A stretch of 64,000 bases of DNA from Candidatus Uhrbacteria bacterium (GCA_020850575.1 JADZEJ010000006.1:1-64000); one strand, 5' to 3'. Positions 53,588 to 63,472 are shown, counted from the stretch's first letter. A program made the numbers and translations. Notes: generated from the letters alone by a model not told the origin.

Positions 53588-54370
53588 TCATGTCACATCT
53601 GGCCAAGGAGTAAGCAATTCATATCCATCTTTCGTTACAGCAACAGTCACCTCAAAATGCGCAGCCAATGAACCGTCACGCGTCGCAATCGTCCACTCAT
53701 CCGGCTTCAGAATAACACGCCAATCGCCCAAACTCACCATCGGTTCAATCGCAACCACCATTCCTTCTTTGAATTGAACTTTTGGAGTACGTGATTCGCG
53801 ATAGTTTGGAATTTGTGGATCTTCATGCACCGCATGACCAACTCCATGCCCAACCAAATCTTTTACAATTCCATATTTCTTTGGCTTCAAAAAATCTTCG
53901 ATTGCCGCGCCCACATCTCCGATTAAAGCACCTTCTTTAATAGCCTCGATACCTAAAACCAACGACTGACGAGTATCTGCAACCAACTTTCTTACTTTAT
54001 CCGTAACATGACCAACGATAACCGTAGTCGCCATATCCGTACACAATCCTTCATACCAACAACCAATATCTAATCCAACAATATCTCCGTCATGAATAAT
54101 CCGTGCAGGAATAGCTGGACCATGTACTACTTCATCATTAATAGAAATACAAAGTGTTGAAGGAAAAGGTGGATCTCTCGGATCGGTTTTATAGCCTAAA
54201 AATGATGGTTTAGCACCCTCAGATTCCATTGAAACTCGAGCAGCCGTATCAATTTGTTCAGTAGTAGCACCAATAACACAAGCCTTCATCGCAGCTTGTA
54301 ATGCTCGAGATAAAATAGCTCCACCGGCACGAAGTTTTTCAATTTCTTCCGTTGTTTTGATATGACTCAT
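53588..54370 (-). CDS. map: Methionine aminopeptidase type I
   Basis: 260 residues. Removes N-terminal Met. Metal ligands: Asp pair in GLDIGCWYEGLCTDMAT, His in GHGVGHAVHEDP, Glu in MVVAIEPM and in AHFEVTVAV. The order adk-map after secY is the usual one. It sits between adk and ruvX. Confidence 0.96.
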   Translation of the reverse strand: MSHIKTTEEIEKLRAGGAILSRALQAAMKACVIGATTEQIDTAARVSMESEGAKPSFLGYKTDPRDPPFPSTLCISINDEVVHGPAIPARIIHDGDIVGLDIGCWYEGLCTDMATTVIVGHVTDKVRKLVADTRQSLVLGIEAIKEGALIGDVGAAIEDFLKPKKYGIVKDLVGHGVGHAVHEDPQIPNYRESRTPKVQFKEGMVVAIEPMVSLGDWRVILKPDEWTIATRDGSLAAHFEVTVAVTKDGYELLTPWPDVT

Positions 54371-54408
54371 AAGCGCTTTATATCAAAACCCCTAATTCTT
54401 GTCACGTA

Positions 54409-55065
54409 CTAACTAAAACCTAATTTTGCCATTTTTTTGACGATATCATGAAACACTTCGCTCGCAGTTTGTTCAGCTTGAATAGTCAAAAGAGTTCCTT
54501 TCTGACGATAAAATGAAACCAATGGTTCTGTAATGAAATGAAAGGTTGCTAAACGACGAACAATAGTTTCTTCCTCATCATCTTCGCGTCGTATCAATGG
54601 GGCATCACACATCGAACATTCATCTCCTTTCGGCGATGGGATATCCGTTACATGAAAATTTGCACGACATTGCCCACATTGCCGACGCCCCAATAAACGA
54701 CGCATAGCTTCTGTATCGGACATACGCAAATACAATGCCAAATTAATTTTTAACAAACGCTCCAAATGTTGTGCTTGTTCAACATTACGTGGATACCCAT
54801 CCAAAATAAATCCTTTACTTAAATCTATTTTCTTTAAACGATTAGTAATTACCGCATTAACCAACTCATCAGGCGCAAGTGATCCGTGATCGACATATTC
54901 TTTCACCATAAATCCCAACCTTGTACCATCAACAATTTCTTTTCGAAATAAATCTCCTGCGCCAATAAGCGGAATATTAAAACGCTCCGCAAGCATCTGT
55001 CCTTGCGTCCCCTTTCCTGATCCCTGAGGACCAAACAACACAATGCGTAACTTCTTGCGACTCAT
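54409..55065 (-). CDS. adk: Adenylate kinase with zinc-binding LID
   Basis: 218 residues. Interconverts ATP + AMP with 2 ADP. P-loop GPQGSGKGTQ (start MSRKKLRIVLFG), AMP site GAGDLFRKE and the LID with a four-Cys site (CGQC...CSMC), which is the Gram-positive-like zinc form. Start 55065 overlaps the upstream stop (ATGA). The upstream reading of 45 residues is not coding for this protein. Confidence 0.95.
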   Translation of the reverse strand: MSRKKLRIVLFGPQGSGKGTQGQMLAERFNIPLIGAGDLFRKEIVDGTRLGFMVKEYVDHGSLAPDELVNAVITNRLKKIDLSKGFILDGYPRNVEQAQHLERLLKINLALYLRMSDTEAMRRLLGRRQCGQCRANFHVTDIPSPKGDECSMCDAPLIRREDDEEETIVRRLATFHFITEPLVSFYRQKGTLLTIQAEQTASEVFHDIVKKMAKLGFS

Positions 55066-55970
55066 GTAAAAAAATAGCCAATCAACTGCATACCTACAAA
55101 TGGGATAACAACACCCATATTGAGTGCCGCTATCACATGCCGAGGATGAGAACTGGATTGAGAAAGAAAAATTCCGCCGATCATAAGCCCTATCACGCAA
55201 TACGTTCCCAATCGAACGTCAATCATCGATGCACGTAAGATTAAGGAGAGAGGTAAAACGACATCAATTGCTCCCAATAAACCCATATGAACCAAACCTA
55301 AATTTTGATACAATCGACGTTCTTCTTTATCAACATCAAATTCTTCTCCTGTAGAATCTTGATTCTGCAATCTCTCTGAATTCACTATTGGTTTTTGCGC
55401 AACTCGATCCAATGATTGAAACAGTCCAACAAATGTGGGCGGCAAAATAAATCCTGGAACAATTCCACTCCTCACTAAATGTTGAGCCAAAACGCCAATC
55501 GCGCCATCAGGGTGCGCCGCGAGCATATCATATACCGTAAAAGCTACCAAAAGTACGACCAAAGCCTCAACACCCAACCAACCAGCGATCGTCAAAGCCA
55601 AACCCAAACTCCCCAAGACAAAAAACATATTATGCCACAACACATTTCGCAAAAAGATCTCTCCTAGAATCAAAGCTAAACTTAAAAAAACAGCGATCTT
55701 CCAAGGAAAAAACACAAAAAATAAATACCACATCCCCAAAATCACTGCCACTAAGAATACAAGTTCCCACACCAAACGTTTCGAAAATTTCGTCACCAAG
55801 GTTATCGTCACACCAATTCCAATCAATACAATCAAAACTTGACGCCCAATAACCAGTAATCCAGGAGAAATCTCAGTCAAGCGAAGCATCATCTCATGTC
55901 CCAAAACCACACTCAAACAACCCAAAATCAGGAAGAGAAAAAGAAGAAAATGTCGAAGAAAGGAAGACAT
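55062..55970 (-). CDS. Polytopic membrane protein, unknown
   Basis: 302 residues with about 8-9 hydrophobic helices and a central charged loop (about 195-225, RLQNQDSTGEEFDVDKEERR). No family recognised; no catalytic motif. Its stop overlaps adk (4 bp), so it is co-transcribed with adk and map. Confidence 0.6.
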   Translation of the reverse strand: MSSFLRHFLLFLFLILGCLSVVLGHEMMLRLTEISPGLLVIGRQVLIVLIGIGVTITLVTKFSKRLVWELVFLVAVILGMWYLFFVFFPWKIAVFLSLALILGEIFLRNVLWHNMFFVLGSLGLALTIAGWLGVEALVVLLVAFTVYDMLAAHPDGAIGVLAQHLVRSGIVPGFILPPTFVGLFQSLDRVAQKPIVNSERLQNQDSTGEEFDVDKEERRLYQNLGLVHMGLLGAIDVVLPLSLILRASMIDVRLGTYCVIGLMIGGIFLSQSSSHPRHVIAALNMGVVIPFVGMQLIGYFFT

Positions 55971-55981
55971 GGGAAATAAAA

Positions 55982-56405
55982 TTATACTTCCATATCCAAA
56001 GCACGTATCTGTTGCACGATCTCCATCGTACGAAGATCAGGCTTATTTTCAATCATCGCAATAACACACCTGCCAATGTGATACCCAAGATTCACAGGCA
56101 CAGCATTACCAATTTGTTTATACTGTTGTGCGACTGAACCAACAAAATGCCAGTCATCGGGAAAAGTCTGAATGCGAGCATACTTTCGCTTTTAATATTT
56201 TAAAATGATTTTCGCCGACAGGATTAGATCCAATCAGTTTTTCATGGGTGCGCAAAACCTCATGAAGATCAAAAACCCTATAATTATTTTCTTCCCTAGT
56301 TTCTTTAATAAGCCCCTTTTTTTCCCATCTTCGAATAGTATCCGTAGAAACTCCAAGTTTTTCTGCGACACCTACAACGGTCATGAGTGTAGACATAGTA
56401 TTCAA
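55982..56405 (-). pseudogene. C5-cytosine methyltransferase remnant with MerR-like HTH
   Basis: Two pieces in different frames. The first (56405 down to about 56190) encodes a MerR-like HTH (VAEKLGVSTDTIRRWEKKGL). The second (56191 to 55982) encodes the C-terminal end of a cytosine-5 DNA methyltransferase: ARIQTFPDDWHFVGS and QYKQIGNAVPVNLGY (motifs IX-X region). SAM-binding and catalytic PCQ motifs are absent, so a large internal deletion plus frame change has removed the core. It follows the Eco47II-type remnant and is presumably its former partner. Confidence 0.8.
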
Positions 56406-56484
56406 ATAAAGAGCTGTTCAAAAATCTATTATAGAAGTAACCAATACATTAAGCAATGGTTACTTATCAACAAGGATTTTTTCG

Positions 56485-57205
56485 TTATCTTCTAGAACTG
56501 CTTACGGTATGCTTTAGAGAAAACTCATTAAAAAGAGGATCTTTTGCAATAGAACCGGCATGATTGCCGATAATATCGGAAATAACTCTAGGTAAAGCCA
56601 TGTACAAATCCTTTAACGCATCCTTCTGACCCGTCGCAATCTCATAAAAGCTATACCCATCAATAACCTTTATATTTGGCACGCTTAGTTTACGTTGCTT
56701 TTTCTTATTATCAGAAGGCGTGAATTCTTTATTATATCTCAAACCATTCGAAGGAATAATCTCAACATAGTAGTCAGTAAAATCGCAATACTGAGATTTC
56801 GCCAATTCATTCTGAAGGTCATCGTAAATTTTTAATTGTATCGCTCCCTTTTGTTATATTAAACTTACTCTTTACTTCAGCCAAAATCTTATATTGAGTG
56901 CTTTCCAAATCCAAAACATCACCAACTCCTCTACTCTGCCAACCGGAAACACTGCCTAGTATTTCTTGATACAACCTACCCAAGGCATTCTGCATGCTCT
57001 TTTGAATTTGTCTCACGTTTTCAAAATTCGTCCATTCTTGAAGAGAAATGCCATGAAATGACGCGTCAATAACCGCAGAGAACGGATCGATAATATTCTT
57101 GTGCAATTTCTTATCTGAATTTTTTTTCGAGACTTAAAGAACACTTATGGCATGCTCTACGCAATGGAACAAAACCTCATCCGGAAGGAAGTTTACATAC
57201 GGCAT
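56485..57205 (-). pseudogene. Broken Eco47II-type restriction endonuclease
   Basis: Matches the RE_Eco47II (Sau96I-like, GGNCC) family: start MPYVNFLPDEVLFHCVEHAI, then HKNIIDPF, AEVKSKFNITKG, then YDDLQNELAKSQ, TDYYVEIIP and FTPSDNKKKQRK, and DGYSFYEIATGQKDALK. Two lesions: an in-frame TAA at codon 24 (57134-57136) and one extra base in a T5 run (plus strand 56829-56833), which breaks the frame between KGSDTIK and YDDLQ. The protein cannot be made intact. Assignment from family pattern. Confidence 0.85.
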
Positions 57206-57266
57206 ATTCCAACAAGCCTTTCATCTTTCATAGTTAATTGCATGAAAAAAACAAATAGATAAATCA

Positions 57267-57293
57267 AAAATCCCCAGGTTTCCCAGGGGATTT
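57267..57293 (-). terminator. Terminator after secY operon
   Basis: AATCCCC / GGGGATT stem with an inner GG/CC pair; on the minus strand it is followed by a T run. Confidence 0.85.
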
Positions 57294-57325
57294 TCTTTCA
57301 TTCTTTTTTTTAACTTTTTTTTCAC

Positions 57326-58600
57326 TTATGCAGCTTCGTAGTCGTGCATTGAGAGTTGTGATTCAACTTGTTTCACACTTTCAATAACCACAGAAACAAC
57401 GATCAAGAGCGAAGTACCACCAATCGCGAGCAAACGATTACCACCTGCTCCCTGAGCAACGATCGGCAAAACAGCAATCACGCCGAGGAACAAAGCACCA
57501 ATCAAATTGATACGATTGATCACATAAGTTAAATACTCTGATGTCGGCTTACCCGGGCGAATTCCTAAAATAAATCCGCCTTGCTTTTGCAAATTCTCTG
57601 CAATTTGATCCGGTTGAAAGACAATTGCCGTGTAGAAGAATGTGAACGAAAGCACGAGTACAAAATACAAGACACCATACACCGCTTGATTTTGCATGAC
57701 AGCAATGATCCACTGAGCGGCATTCGCAAGCCATGCCGAACGGGCATAGACAAAGAATTGAGCGACCACCGTAGGAAACATCAGAATCGAAATTGCAAAA
57801 ATAATCGGAATAACACCACTCATGTTCACACGCAGAGGTAAATGAGTTGAAACGCCGCCCACCGATCCGGTACCGCCACGCACTTGGCGCGCGTATTGTA
57901 CTGGAATATTGCGCTGACCTTCTGTCACAAACACCACACCTACCACCGTCGCTACGGCAATTGCGGCATAAATCGCATAGGTAAGGAATTGCGATGAATC
58001 ATATGCTGAAATCAACTGGCTCAAATTCTGAGGCAAACCAGCCAAAATACCGGCAAAAATGAGAAGCGAAATACCATTTCCGACTTTCTTTTCTGAAATA
58101 AGTTCACCAATCCACATAAGCCAAACGCTACCTGCAGTCACTGTCACAATCAATGTGATGGTATGAAGCAAATCCGTACGCGTCAAAATCTCAAACTGGG
58201 ATTGACGCATAATCTGAATCAAGCCAAAAGACTGCAAAATCGCAAGTGGAACTGTCGCATACCGCGTCCACTGATTAATACGCTGACGACCGGCTTCTCC
58301 GTCTTTCTGAATTTCTTCCAAACGTGGAATAATCATTGCCAACAATTGGAAAATAATCGAAGCGGTAATGTATGGCGTCACACCCAAAGCGACAACTGCA
58401 AAATTTCGTACCGTACCGCCGGAAAATAAATTCAAGAGACCAAGTACTTGATTCGCTTGAAAATAACGATGCAAAGCATCAAGATCAATCCCCGGTAAAG
58501 GAATATGTGCTGTAATACGGAACAACAGCATCATAACAAAAACAAATAGCAACCCATTACGGACTTCTTTCACGCGCCACATGGCTTGGAGTTTTTCCCA
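57326..58600 (-). CDS. secY: Preprotein translocase subunit SecY
   Basis: 424 residues with ten membrane helices; forms the protein-conducting channel. Typical positions seen: IPLPGIDLDAL, ALGVTPYITASIIFQLL, RQINQWTRYAT-like GRQRINQWTRY and GGTGSVGGVSTHLPLRVN. Start 58600 (MWEKLQAMWRVKE) chosen over 58654 in the short gap. Last gene of the spc operon. Confidence 0.96.
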   Translation of the reverse strand, partial: WEKLQAMWRVKEVRNGLLFVFVMMLLFRITAHIPLPGIDLDALHRYFQANQVLGLLNLFSGGTVRNFAVVALGVTPYITASIIFQLLAMIIPRLEEIQKDGEAGRQRINQWTRYATVPLAILQSFGLIQIMRQSQFEILTRTDLLHTITLIVTVTAGSVWLMWIGELISEKKVGNGISLLIFAGILAGLPQNLSQLISAYDSSQFLTYAIYAAIAVATVVGVVFVTEGQRNIPVQYARQVRGGTGSVGGVSTHLPLRVNMSGVIPIIFAISILMFPTVVAQFFVYARSAWLANAAQWIIAVMQNQAVYGVLYFVLVLSFTFFYTAIVFQPDQIAENLQKQGGFILGIRPGKPTSEYLTYVINRINLIGALFLGVIAVLPIVAQGAGGNRLLAIGGTSLLIVVSVVIESVKQVESQLSMHDYEAA

Positions 58601-58657
58601 CATAAATATTCTCAAGCACGCAAATGGCTCGAATTTCTTCGAGCCAACTTGCAAGAT

Positions 58658-59164
58658 TTAGTTCTTCTTATGTTGATTTTTACCTTTACTGTCCTTTAGT
58701 TTTTTTGCCTTCGGTATTTTCTTCATGAGAAAAGTTCCACCGGCTTTTTCAATCGCTGCTTTAGCTGACGCTGAAGCGACGATGTTCACAAACGTTAAAG
58801 CCGATGTAACTTCAGCCGAACCGATCAATTTGGCGCGTTCAGCCATCTTTGGAAGAAGACCCTTAGCGATCAAACTTCTAATGTCTATTTTTGCTGTTGC
58901 TGTATACACTTCAGCGACTCGTTTGAGAGGTAAACTATATACCGTTGTAAACTTACTCTGAAAACCACGATTTTTTGGAAAACCAAGAATCATTTGCTTA
59001 ATACCCTTGAGTTTCAAATTCTTGCGACCACCGGTACGGGCACGTTGTCCCTTAGTACCACGGCCAGCAGTTTTACCGCGACCAGATCCTTCACCGCGAC
59101 CTATACGAAAACGTTTAGTGCGGGCGCCCTTATTCGGAGCGATTGTATTGAGGGTCAATGCCAT
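58658..59164 (-). CDS. rplO: 50S ribosomal protein L15
   Basis: 168 residues. L15 assembles late on the 50S subunit. Start 59164 gives the family start MALTLNTIAPNKGA; RGTKGQRARTGG follows. It directly follows rpsE; rpmD (L30), normally between them, is absent. Confidence 0.96.
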   Translation of the reverse strand: MALTLNTIAPNKGARTKRFRIGRGEGSGRGKTAGRGTKGQRARTGGRKNLKLKGIKQMILGFPKNRGFQSKFTTVYSLPLKRVAEVYTATAKIDIRSLIAKGLLPKMAERAKLIGSAEVTSALTFVNIVASASAKAAIEKAGGTFLMKKIPKAKKLKDSKGKNQHKKN

Positions 59165-59168
59165 ATAA

Positions 59169-59867
59169 TTAGTTTTGATCATCTACTTTTTCCTTTTCTG
59201 TCTTCAACGTTTCTCCTGATTTACGAGGAATGCGTAACATTTTCAAAGCGGCAAATGTTGCTTTAACATTATTAAGTTTACTCCCAGAACCAAGAATTTT
59301 AGAAACCACATTTGGCACACCGGCAAATTCAAGCACGATACGAACGGCACCACCTGCTTTAATTCCAGTACCTTTTGGAGCTGGTTTTAAAAGAACCCGA
59401 GCAGCAGCAAATTTAGCCTCCACCGGATGTGGAATCGTTTCATTGCTTAACGGAACAGTAATTAGTGCTTTACGAGCCTGAGCTGTTGCCTTAGCTGTTG
59501 AGCCTTGAACATCAACCCCTTTTGAAAGTCCGTAACCAACACGACCCTTGCGGTTACCAATCACGGTCAAAACACGGAAACGCATACGCTTACCACCCTT
59601 GGTCACACGCGTCACGCGTGAAACTTCAACATTCTTTTCATCATAATCGGATTCAACCGGAACTTCACCTTGTTGTCCGCCTGGACCATTACGGCGAGGA
59701 CCGCGATTTGCACCACCTGGACCATTACGGCGATTTCCACCCATTCCTGGGCGACCACCACCTCCACCTGAACGACCACCCATTCCTGGGCGACCACCCA
59801 TCGAACGAGCAGCTTGAGGAGCTGCGGATTCTGGGATTACTGAAGTTTTCTTCTGTTCGTCACTCAT
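59169..59867 (-). CDS. rpsE: 30S ribosomal protein S5, Gly-rich N-terminal extension
   Basis: 232 residues. The S5 domain (about 75-220) is normal: VTRVTKGGKRMRFRVLTVIG and GIKAGGAVRIVLEFAG. An N-terminal extension of about 70 residues is Gly/Arg/Pro-rich with GGRPGMGG repeated; the DNA repeat CCCATTCCTGGGCGACCACC occurs twice. Such extensions are disordered. Confidence 0.96.
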   Translation of the reverse strand: MSDEQKKTSVIPESAAPQAARSMGGRPGMGGRSGGGGGRPGMGGNRRNGPGGANRGPRRNGPGGQQGEVPVESDYDEKNVEVSRVTRVTKGGKRMRFRVLTVIGNRKGRVGYGLSKGVDVQGSTAKATAQARKALITVPLSNETIPHPVEAKFAAARVLLKPAPKGTGIKAGGAVRIVLEFAGVPNVVSKILGSGSKLNNVKATFAALKMLRIPRKSGETLKTEKEKVDDQN

Positions 59868-59873
59868 AATCGT

Positions 59874-60230
59874 TTAAAATTCAAGGCCTGCTTCACGGGC
59901 GGCATCGGCCAATGCCTTTATGCGACCATGGTACCGCTTATCACGGCGATCAAAAACCACAGTCTTTACTTTCTTTTCAAGTGCACGTGCGGCAACAATT
60001 TTACCAACTTCAGCAGCAACATCAGACTTCTTCAAGCCGGTTGTTTTTACATCAGCATCAGAAGCTGCAGCCAATGTTTTTTGTGTAGTATCATCAATCA
60101 CCTGTGCATAAATATGCGCGAGTGAACGACGCACGGCAAGCCGTGGACGCATAGTCGTTCCGTTAACCTTCGCACGGACACGATTGATACGACGTCCACG
60201 TGCAAGATTTTTTTGAATAGCTTTTTTCAT
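59874..60230 (-). CDS. rplR: 50S ribosomal protein L18
   Basis: 118 residues. Binds 5S r[23 protein letters not shown] and [19 protein letters not shown] are typical. Lys/Arg-rich N-terminus. Confidence 0.96.
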   Translation of the reverse strand: MKKAIQKNLARGRRINRVRAKVNGTTMRPRLAVRRSLAHIYAQVIDDTTQKTLAAASDADVKTTGLKKSDVAAEVGKIVAARALEKKVKTVVFDRRDKRYHGRIKALADAAREAGLEF

Positions 60231-60241
60231 ACTATGAAAGT

Positions 60242-60796
60242 TTATGCGCCCTTAGAAGCAGCCTTACCTGCCTTACGGCGGATCACCTCATCGGTGTATT
60301 TTATTCCTTTACCCTTATACGGCTCCGGAGGTTTGATGCGACGCACTTGTGCGGCAATCTCACCAACCAAACGCTTATCAATACCCGTTAAGGTTAATAC
60401 TTGTTTCTCAACCTTAGCTTCAATTCCCTTTGGAAGAACAAAAGAAACTGGGTGAGAAAAACCTACTTCAATATTCAACTTATCCGAGCCTACGAGTGCA
60501 ATCTTAAAACCAACACCGACAAATTCAAGAGATTTTTCAAATGGCTTCACAACGCCGTTCACCGCATTTGCAACCAATTGGCGGGTCGTCCCCCAAAGTG
60601 CACGTTGCGATTTATCATTTTCGTTCTTAACGGCAACCGTGAGCGCCTTTGGCTCAGTACTGAGCTCAACGCGCACGTCCGGGTGGACCTCCACCGTGAG
60701 GGTACCTTTCGGACCCTTCACCGTCACCGTCTGGCCACTCACGGACGCTTCAACGCCGCTTGCCAGTGGAATGGGTTTCTTTCCGATACGTGACAT
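60242..60796 (-). CDS. rplF: 50S ribosomal protein L6
   Basis: 184 residues, start [11 protein letters not shown] at 60796. Two L6 repeats; end [20 protein letters not shown] is the conserved C-terminal signature. An upstream-extended reading to 60862 overlaps rpsH and is rejected. Confidence 0.96.
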   Translation of the reverse strand: MSRIGKKPIPLASGVEASVSGQTVTVKGPKGTLTVEVHPDVRVELSTEPKALTVAVKNENDKSQRALWGTTRQLVANAVNGVVKPFEKSLEFVGVGFKIALVGSDKLNIEVGFSHPVSFVLPKGIEAKVEKQVLTLTGIDKRLVGEIAAQVRRIKPPEPYKGKGIKYTDEVIRRKAGKAASKGA

Positions 60797-60830
60797 AATT
60801 ACAATACAATAACAAACAATGAAATATGAA

Positions 60831-61223
60831 TTAATAAATCGTACAAATAACTTCACCACCAAGCTTGCGTCGACGAGCTTCCTTATTCGTCATGACACCG
60901 GCAGATGTCGAAACGATCGCAATTCCAATGTCAGACAAGACACGTGGTAATTCGGTTGCGCCGCGATATACACGGCGACCTGGGGTCGAGACGCGCGCAA
61001 TGGCGCGGATTTGTGGCTCCTTACCCTGATAAATGAGACCAATCGAAAGTGTTTTTTTAACACCCTCTGTTTGCTCTGAAACTTTACCAACAAAGCCTTC
61101 TTTCTCAAGAATCTTTGCGATCGCAAATTTCATACGCGATGATGGCATCACAAGCGCATCGTGATGCGCAGCTTGCGCATTACGAATACGTGTCAGGAGG
61201 TCGCTAATTGGGTCGGTATGCAT
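60831..61223 (-). CDS. rpsH: 30S ribosomal protein S8
   Basis: 130 residues. MHTDPISDLLTRIRNAQAA at the start and GIAIVSTSAGVMTNKEARR near the end are characteristic. Binds 16S helix 21. Confidence 0.96.
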   Translation of the reverse strand: MHTDPISDLLTRIRNAQAAHHDALVMPSSRMKFAIAKILEKEGFVGKVSEQTEGVKKTLSIGLIYQGKEPQIRAIARVSTPGRRVYRGATELPRVLSDIGIAIVSTSAGVMTNKEARRRKLGGEVICTIY

Positions 61224-61227
61224 AGAT

Positions 61228-61416
61228 TTACCAGCTGGATTTCTTCACGCCGGGCAATTCCCCGCGGTTGGCAAGTTCACGTACACAAATACGGCACATA
61301 CCGAAGTCACGAAGAAATCCGTGACGTCGGCCACATCGCCAACATCGGTTCACCGTCCGAGTGCTGAACTTTGGCTTATGCTTAAAAGTTTTAGCCATTT
61401 GAGATTTTGTTGCCAT
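61228..61416 (-). CDS. rpsN: 30S ribosomal protein S14, zinc type (type Z)
   Basis: 62 residues with two CxxC pairs (Cys25/28 and 41/44). [20 protein letters not shown] is the zinc-binding signature. Short form, without the insertion of long S14. Confidence 0.96.
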   Translation of the reverse strand: MATKSQMAKTFKHKPKFSTRTVNRCWRCGRRHGFLRDFGMCRICVRELANRGELPGVKKSSW

Positions 61417-61419
61417 AGT

Positions 61420-61959
61420 CTAGTCTTTTTTGAAAGGAAAACCGAGGGCTGTAAACAACGCCTCGCCCACCTTCTTATTACCGGCTGTGGTGCTGATTGT
61501 CACCTGTAAGCCATGAACACGTTCGATTTCTTCTGGACGAATCTCTGGAAAAGGTAAAAATTCCTTAAAACCAATACTCATATTTCCACTCTTATCCAAA
61601 AGCTTTGACGAAATACCACGAAAATCGCGAACGCGAGGGAAGGTCACGTTCAACAATTTATCAAGGAATGACCACATGCGTTCTCCACGCAATGTGACAC
61701 ATAAACCAACTACCATACCTTGGCGAATCTTAAAATTTGAAATTGAAATTTTCGCTTTGGTCTTCACTGGTTTTTGTCCAGTAATACGTGTTACCACGCT
61801 TTCCGCAATTTCGATGAACTTTGGGTCCTTTAGTCCTTGCGACAAGCCGACAGCGACCGTCACCGAAACAACCTTCGGCAAAGCCATAGGATTCTTAATC
61901 CCAAGACTGTTTGCTAAGGATGGACGGATTTCTTTATTGTACCGTTCTTTGAGGGTCAT
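61420..61959 (-). CDS. rplE: 50S ribosomal protein L5
   Basis: 179 residues. Binds 5S rRNA. Family segments: VVSVTVAVGLSQGLKDP, TGQKPVKTKAKISISNFKIR, RDFRGISSKLLDKSGN. Confidence 0.96.
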   Translation of the reverse strand: MTLKERYNKEIRPSLANSLGIKNPMALPKVVSVTVAVGLSQGLKDPKFIEIAESVVTRITGQKPVKTKAKISISNFKIRQGMVVGLCVTLRGERMWSFLDKLLNVTFPRVRDFRGISSKLLDKSGNMSIGFKEFLPFPEIRPEEIERVHGLQVTISTTAGNKKVGEALFTALGFPFKKD

Positions 61960-61962
61960 AGA

Positions 61963-62199
61963 TTATTTTTGCTTGTCGACAGACTTTACATTAGAAGCAT
62001 GAATTGGCATGGAAAATTCCACAACCTGCCCCTTTTGTCCTTGCTGCTTGGTCTTGAGATGACGCTTCGATTGGTTCACCCCTTCAACAACCACGCGGTT
62101 GAGCTTAGGAAAAACTTGAAGCACCTTACCCGTCTTTCCCTTATTCTTTCCAGTGAGAACTTTGACCATATCACCGGATTTAATGTGGAGTTTAATCAT
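61963..62199 (-). CDS. rplX: 50S ribosomal protein L24
   Basis: 78 residues, the short bacterial form. KOW motif region: GDMVKVLTGKNKGKTGKVLQ. Ends with KSVDKQK. Confidence 0.95.
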   Translation of the reverse strand: MIKLHIKSGDMVKVLTGKNKGKTGKVLQVFPKLNRVVVEGVNQSKRHLKTKQQGQKGQVVEFSMPIHASNVKSVDKQK

Positions 62200-62204
62200 A
62201 TAAT

Positions 62205-62576
62205 TTACACCACTTCAGGAGCAAGAGAAATAATTTTTGCAAAACCCTTGCTACGTAATTCGCGAGCAACAGGTCCAAAAATACGAGTACCCTTTGGATC
62301 TTTCGACTTTTTATCAATAATGACAGCGGCATTGTCATCAAAACGGACATAGGTTCCATCCGCACGGCGATATTCTTTATGAGAACGCACCAGCACGGCA
62401 TGTACCACATCCGATTTCTTTACTGTGCCGCGAGGATCAGCTTCTTTCACCACGCATGTGATGATATCTGCTAAACCTGCGGTACGCTTTTGAAAGCCGC
62501 CAAGTACGCGGACACATTGAAGCTTTTTAGCTCCAGTATTATCAGCGACTTTAAGCATTGTTCGATGTTGTACCAT
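62205..62576 (-). CDS. rplN: 50S ribosomal protein L14
   Basis: 123 residues from ATG 62576 (family start [16 protein letters not shown]). [18 protein letters not shown] is typical. A longer reading to 62672 overlaps rpsQ. Confidence 0.96.
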   Translation of the reverse strand: MVQHRTMLKVADNTGAKKLQCVRVLGGFQKRTAGLADIITCVVKEADPRGTVKKSDVVHAVLVRSHKEYRRADGTYVRFDDNAAVIIDKKSKDPKGTRIFGPVARELRSKGFAKIISLAPEVV

Positions 62577-62583
62577 ATAAGGT

Positions 62584-62847
62584 TTAAGCCTGAGCTTGTT
62601 TAACCGTCGAAACGTACTTCCAGCATTTGTCTTTTGACAAATGACGGGTTTCCTCGATTTCAACGACATCACCTAGCTTTGCGGCACCTTTTTCATCATG
62701 CGCCTTAAGCTTAGTCGACAAAGTGAAGTATTTTCCATACTTCGCATGGGCGACACGTCGATCAATGCGAACTACGATAGTTTTCGCCATCTTGTTCGAC
62801 ACGACCGTGCCTTGTAGCCGGCGATGGATTTTAGTTGGAGTCGTCAT
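62584..62847 (-). CDS. rpsQ: 30S ribosomal protein S17
   Basis: 87 residues. [20 protein letters not shown] and [20 protein letters not shown] match S17. Binds 16S rRNA early. Confidence 0.96.
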   Translation of the reverse strand: MTTPTKIHRRLQGTVVSNKMAKTIVVRIDRRVAHAKYGKYFTLSTKLKAHDEKGAAKLGDVVEIEETRHLSKDKCWKYVSTVKQAQA

Positions 62848-62850
62848 ACA

Positions 62851-63036
62851 TTATTTTAGATTGGCGAGAGTCGCAATAACGCGAGCCAAGGTTTTACGAG
62901 CCACACGAAGCGAGCGCACGTGACGCAAGCTACGGAGATGGGCTTTAAAACGTAGGTCTTGAATCTCTGTTCGAAGTTCTTGTGCCATACGACGAAGTTC
63001 TTCAACATTTTTTTGGCGGAGTTCCTTGATATCCAT
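62851..63036 (-). CDS. rpmC: 50S ribosomal protein L29
   Basis: 61 residues from ATG 63036 (MDIKELRQKNVEELRRM). Helical hairpin; a longer frame to 63144 overlaps rplP. Confidence 0.95.
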   Translation of the reverse strand: MDIKELRQKNVEELRRMAQELRTEIQDLRFKAHLRSLRHVRSLRVARKTLARVIATLANLK

Positions 63037-63040
63037 ACGC

Positions 63041-63460
63041 TTAAATTTGGGTATTTGAGACGTATTTAACAGTGCATGGCAACTTATATCCGGCAAGAAG
63101 CAATGCTTCTTTTGCGGAGGCTTCTGGAATGCCATCCATTTCAAACATTACAGTTCCGATTTTAACGGGAGCAACATAATGGTCAACTGCACCTTTTCCA
63201 GAACCCATTGGCACTTCATTTCCCTTTTTTGTAATTGGCTTGTCTGGAAAAATACGAATCCAGATTTTTCCACCACGTTTAGTGTAACGTGTGAGTACAC
63301 GGCGAACGGCTTCAATTTGGCGCGAAGTAACCCACGCAGGAGACGTTGCTTTAAGACCAAAGCTCCCAAAAGAAACTTCGATTTTATCTGTCGCCTTACG
63401 AATATTCCGAGCGCGGCCTTTATGCCACTTGCGGTGTTTGACTTTTTTTGGAATCAACAT
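63041..63460 (-). CDS. rplP: 50S ribosomal protein L16
   Basis: 139 residues. [19 protein letters not shown] at the start and [19 protein letters not shown], with family Arg81-type region [18 protein letters not shown]16 contacts tRNA at the A and P sites. Confidence 0.96.
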   Translation of the reverse strand: MLIPKKVKHRKWHKGRARNIRKATDKIEVSFGSFGLKATSPAWVTSRQIEAVRRVLTRYTKRGGKIWIRIFPDKPITKKGNEVPMGSGKGAVDHYVAPVKIGTVMFEMDGIPEASAKEALLLAGYKLPCTVKYVSNTQI

Positions 63461-63472
63461 ACATGAGTGGGT

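Noticed and set aside
56154-56405. Stand-alone MerR-type regulator
   Set aside because: Downstream DNA in another frame encodes the end of a C5-methyltransferase, so this is better read as the HTH start of a deleted methyltransferase.
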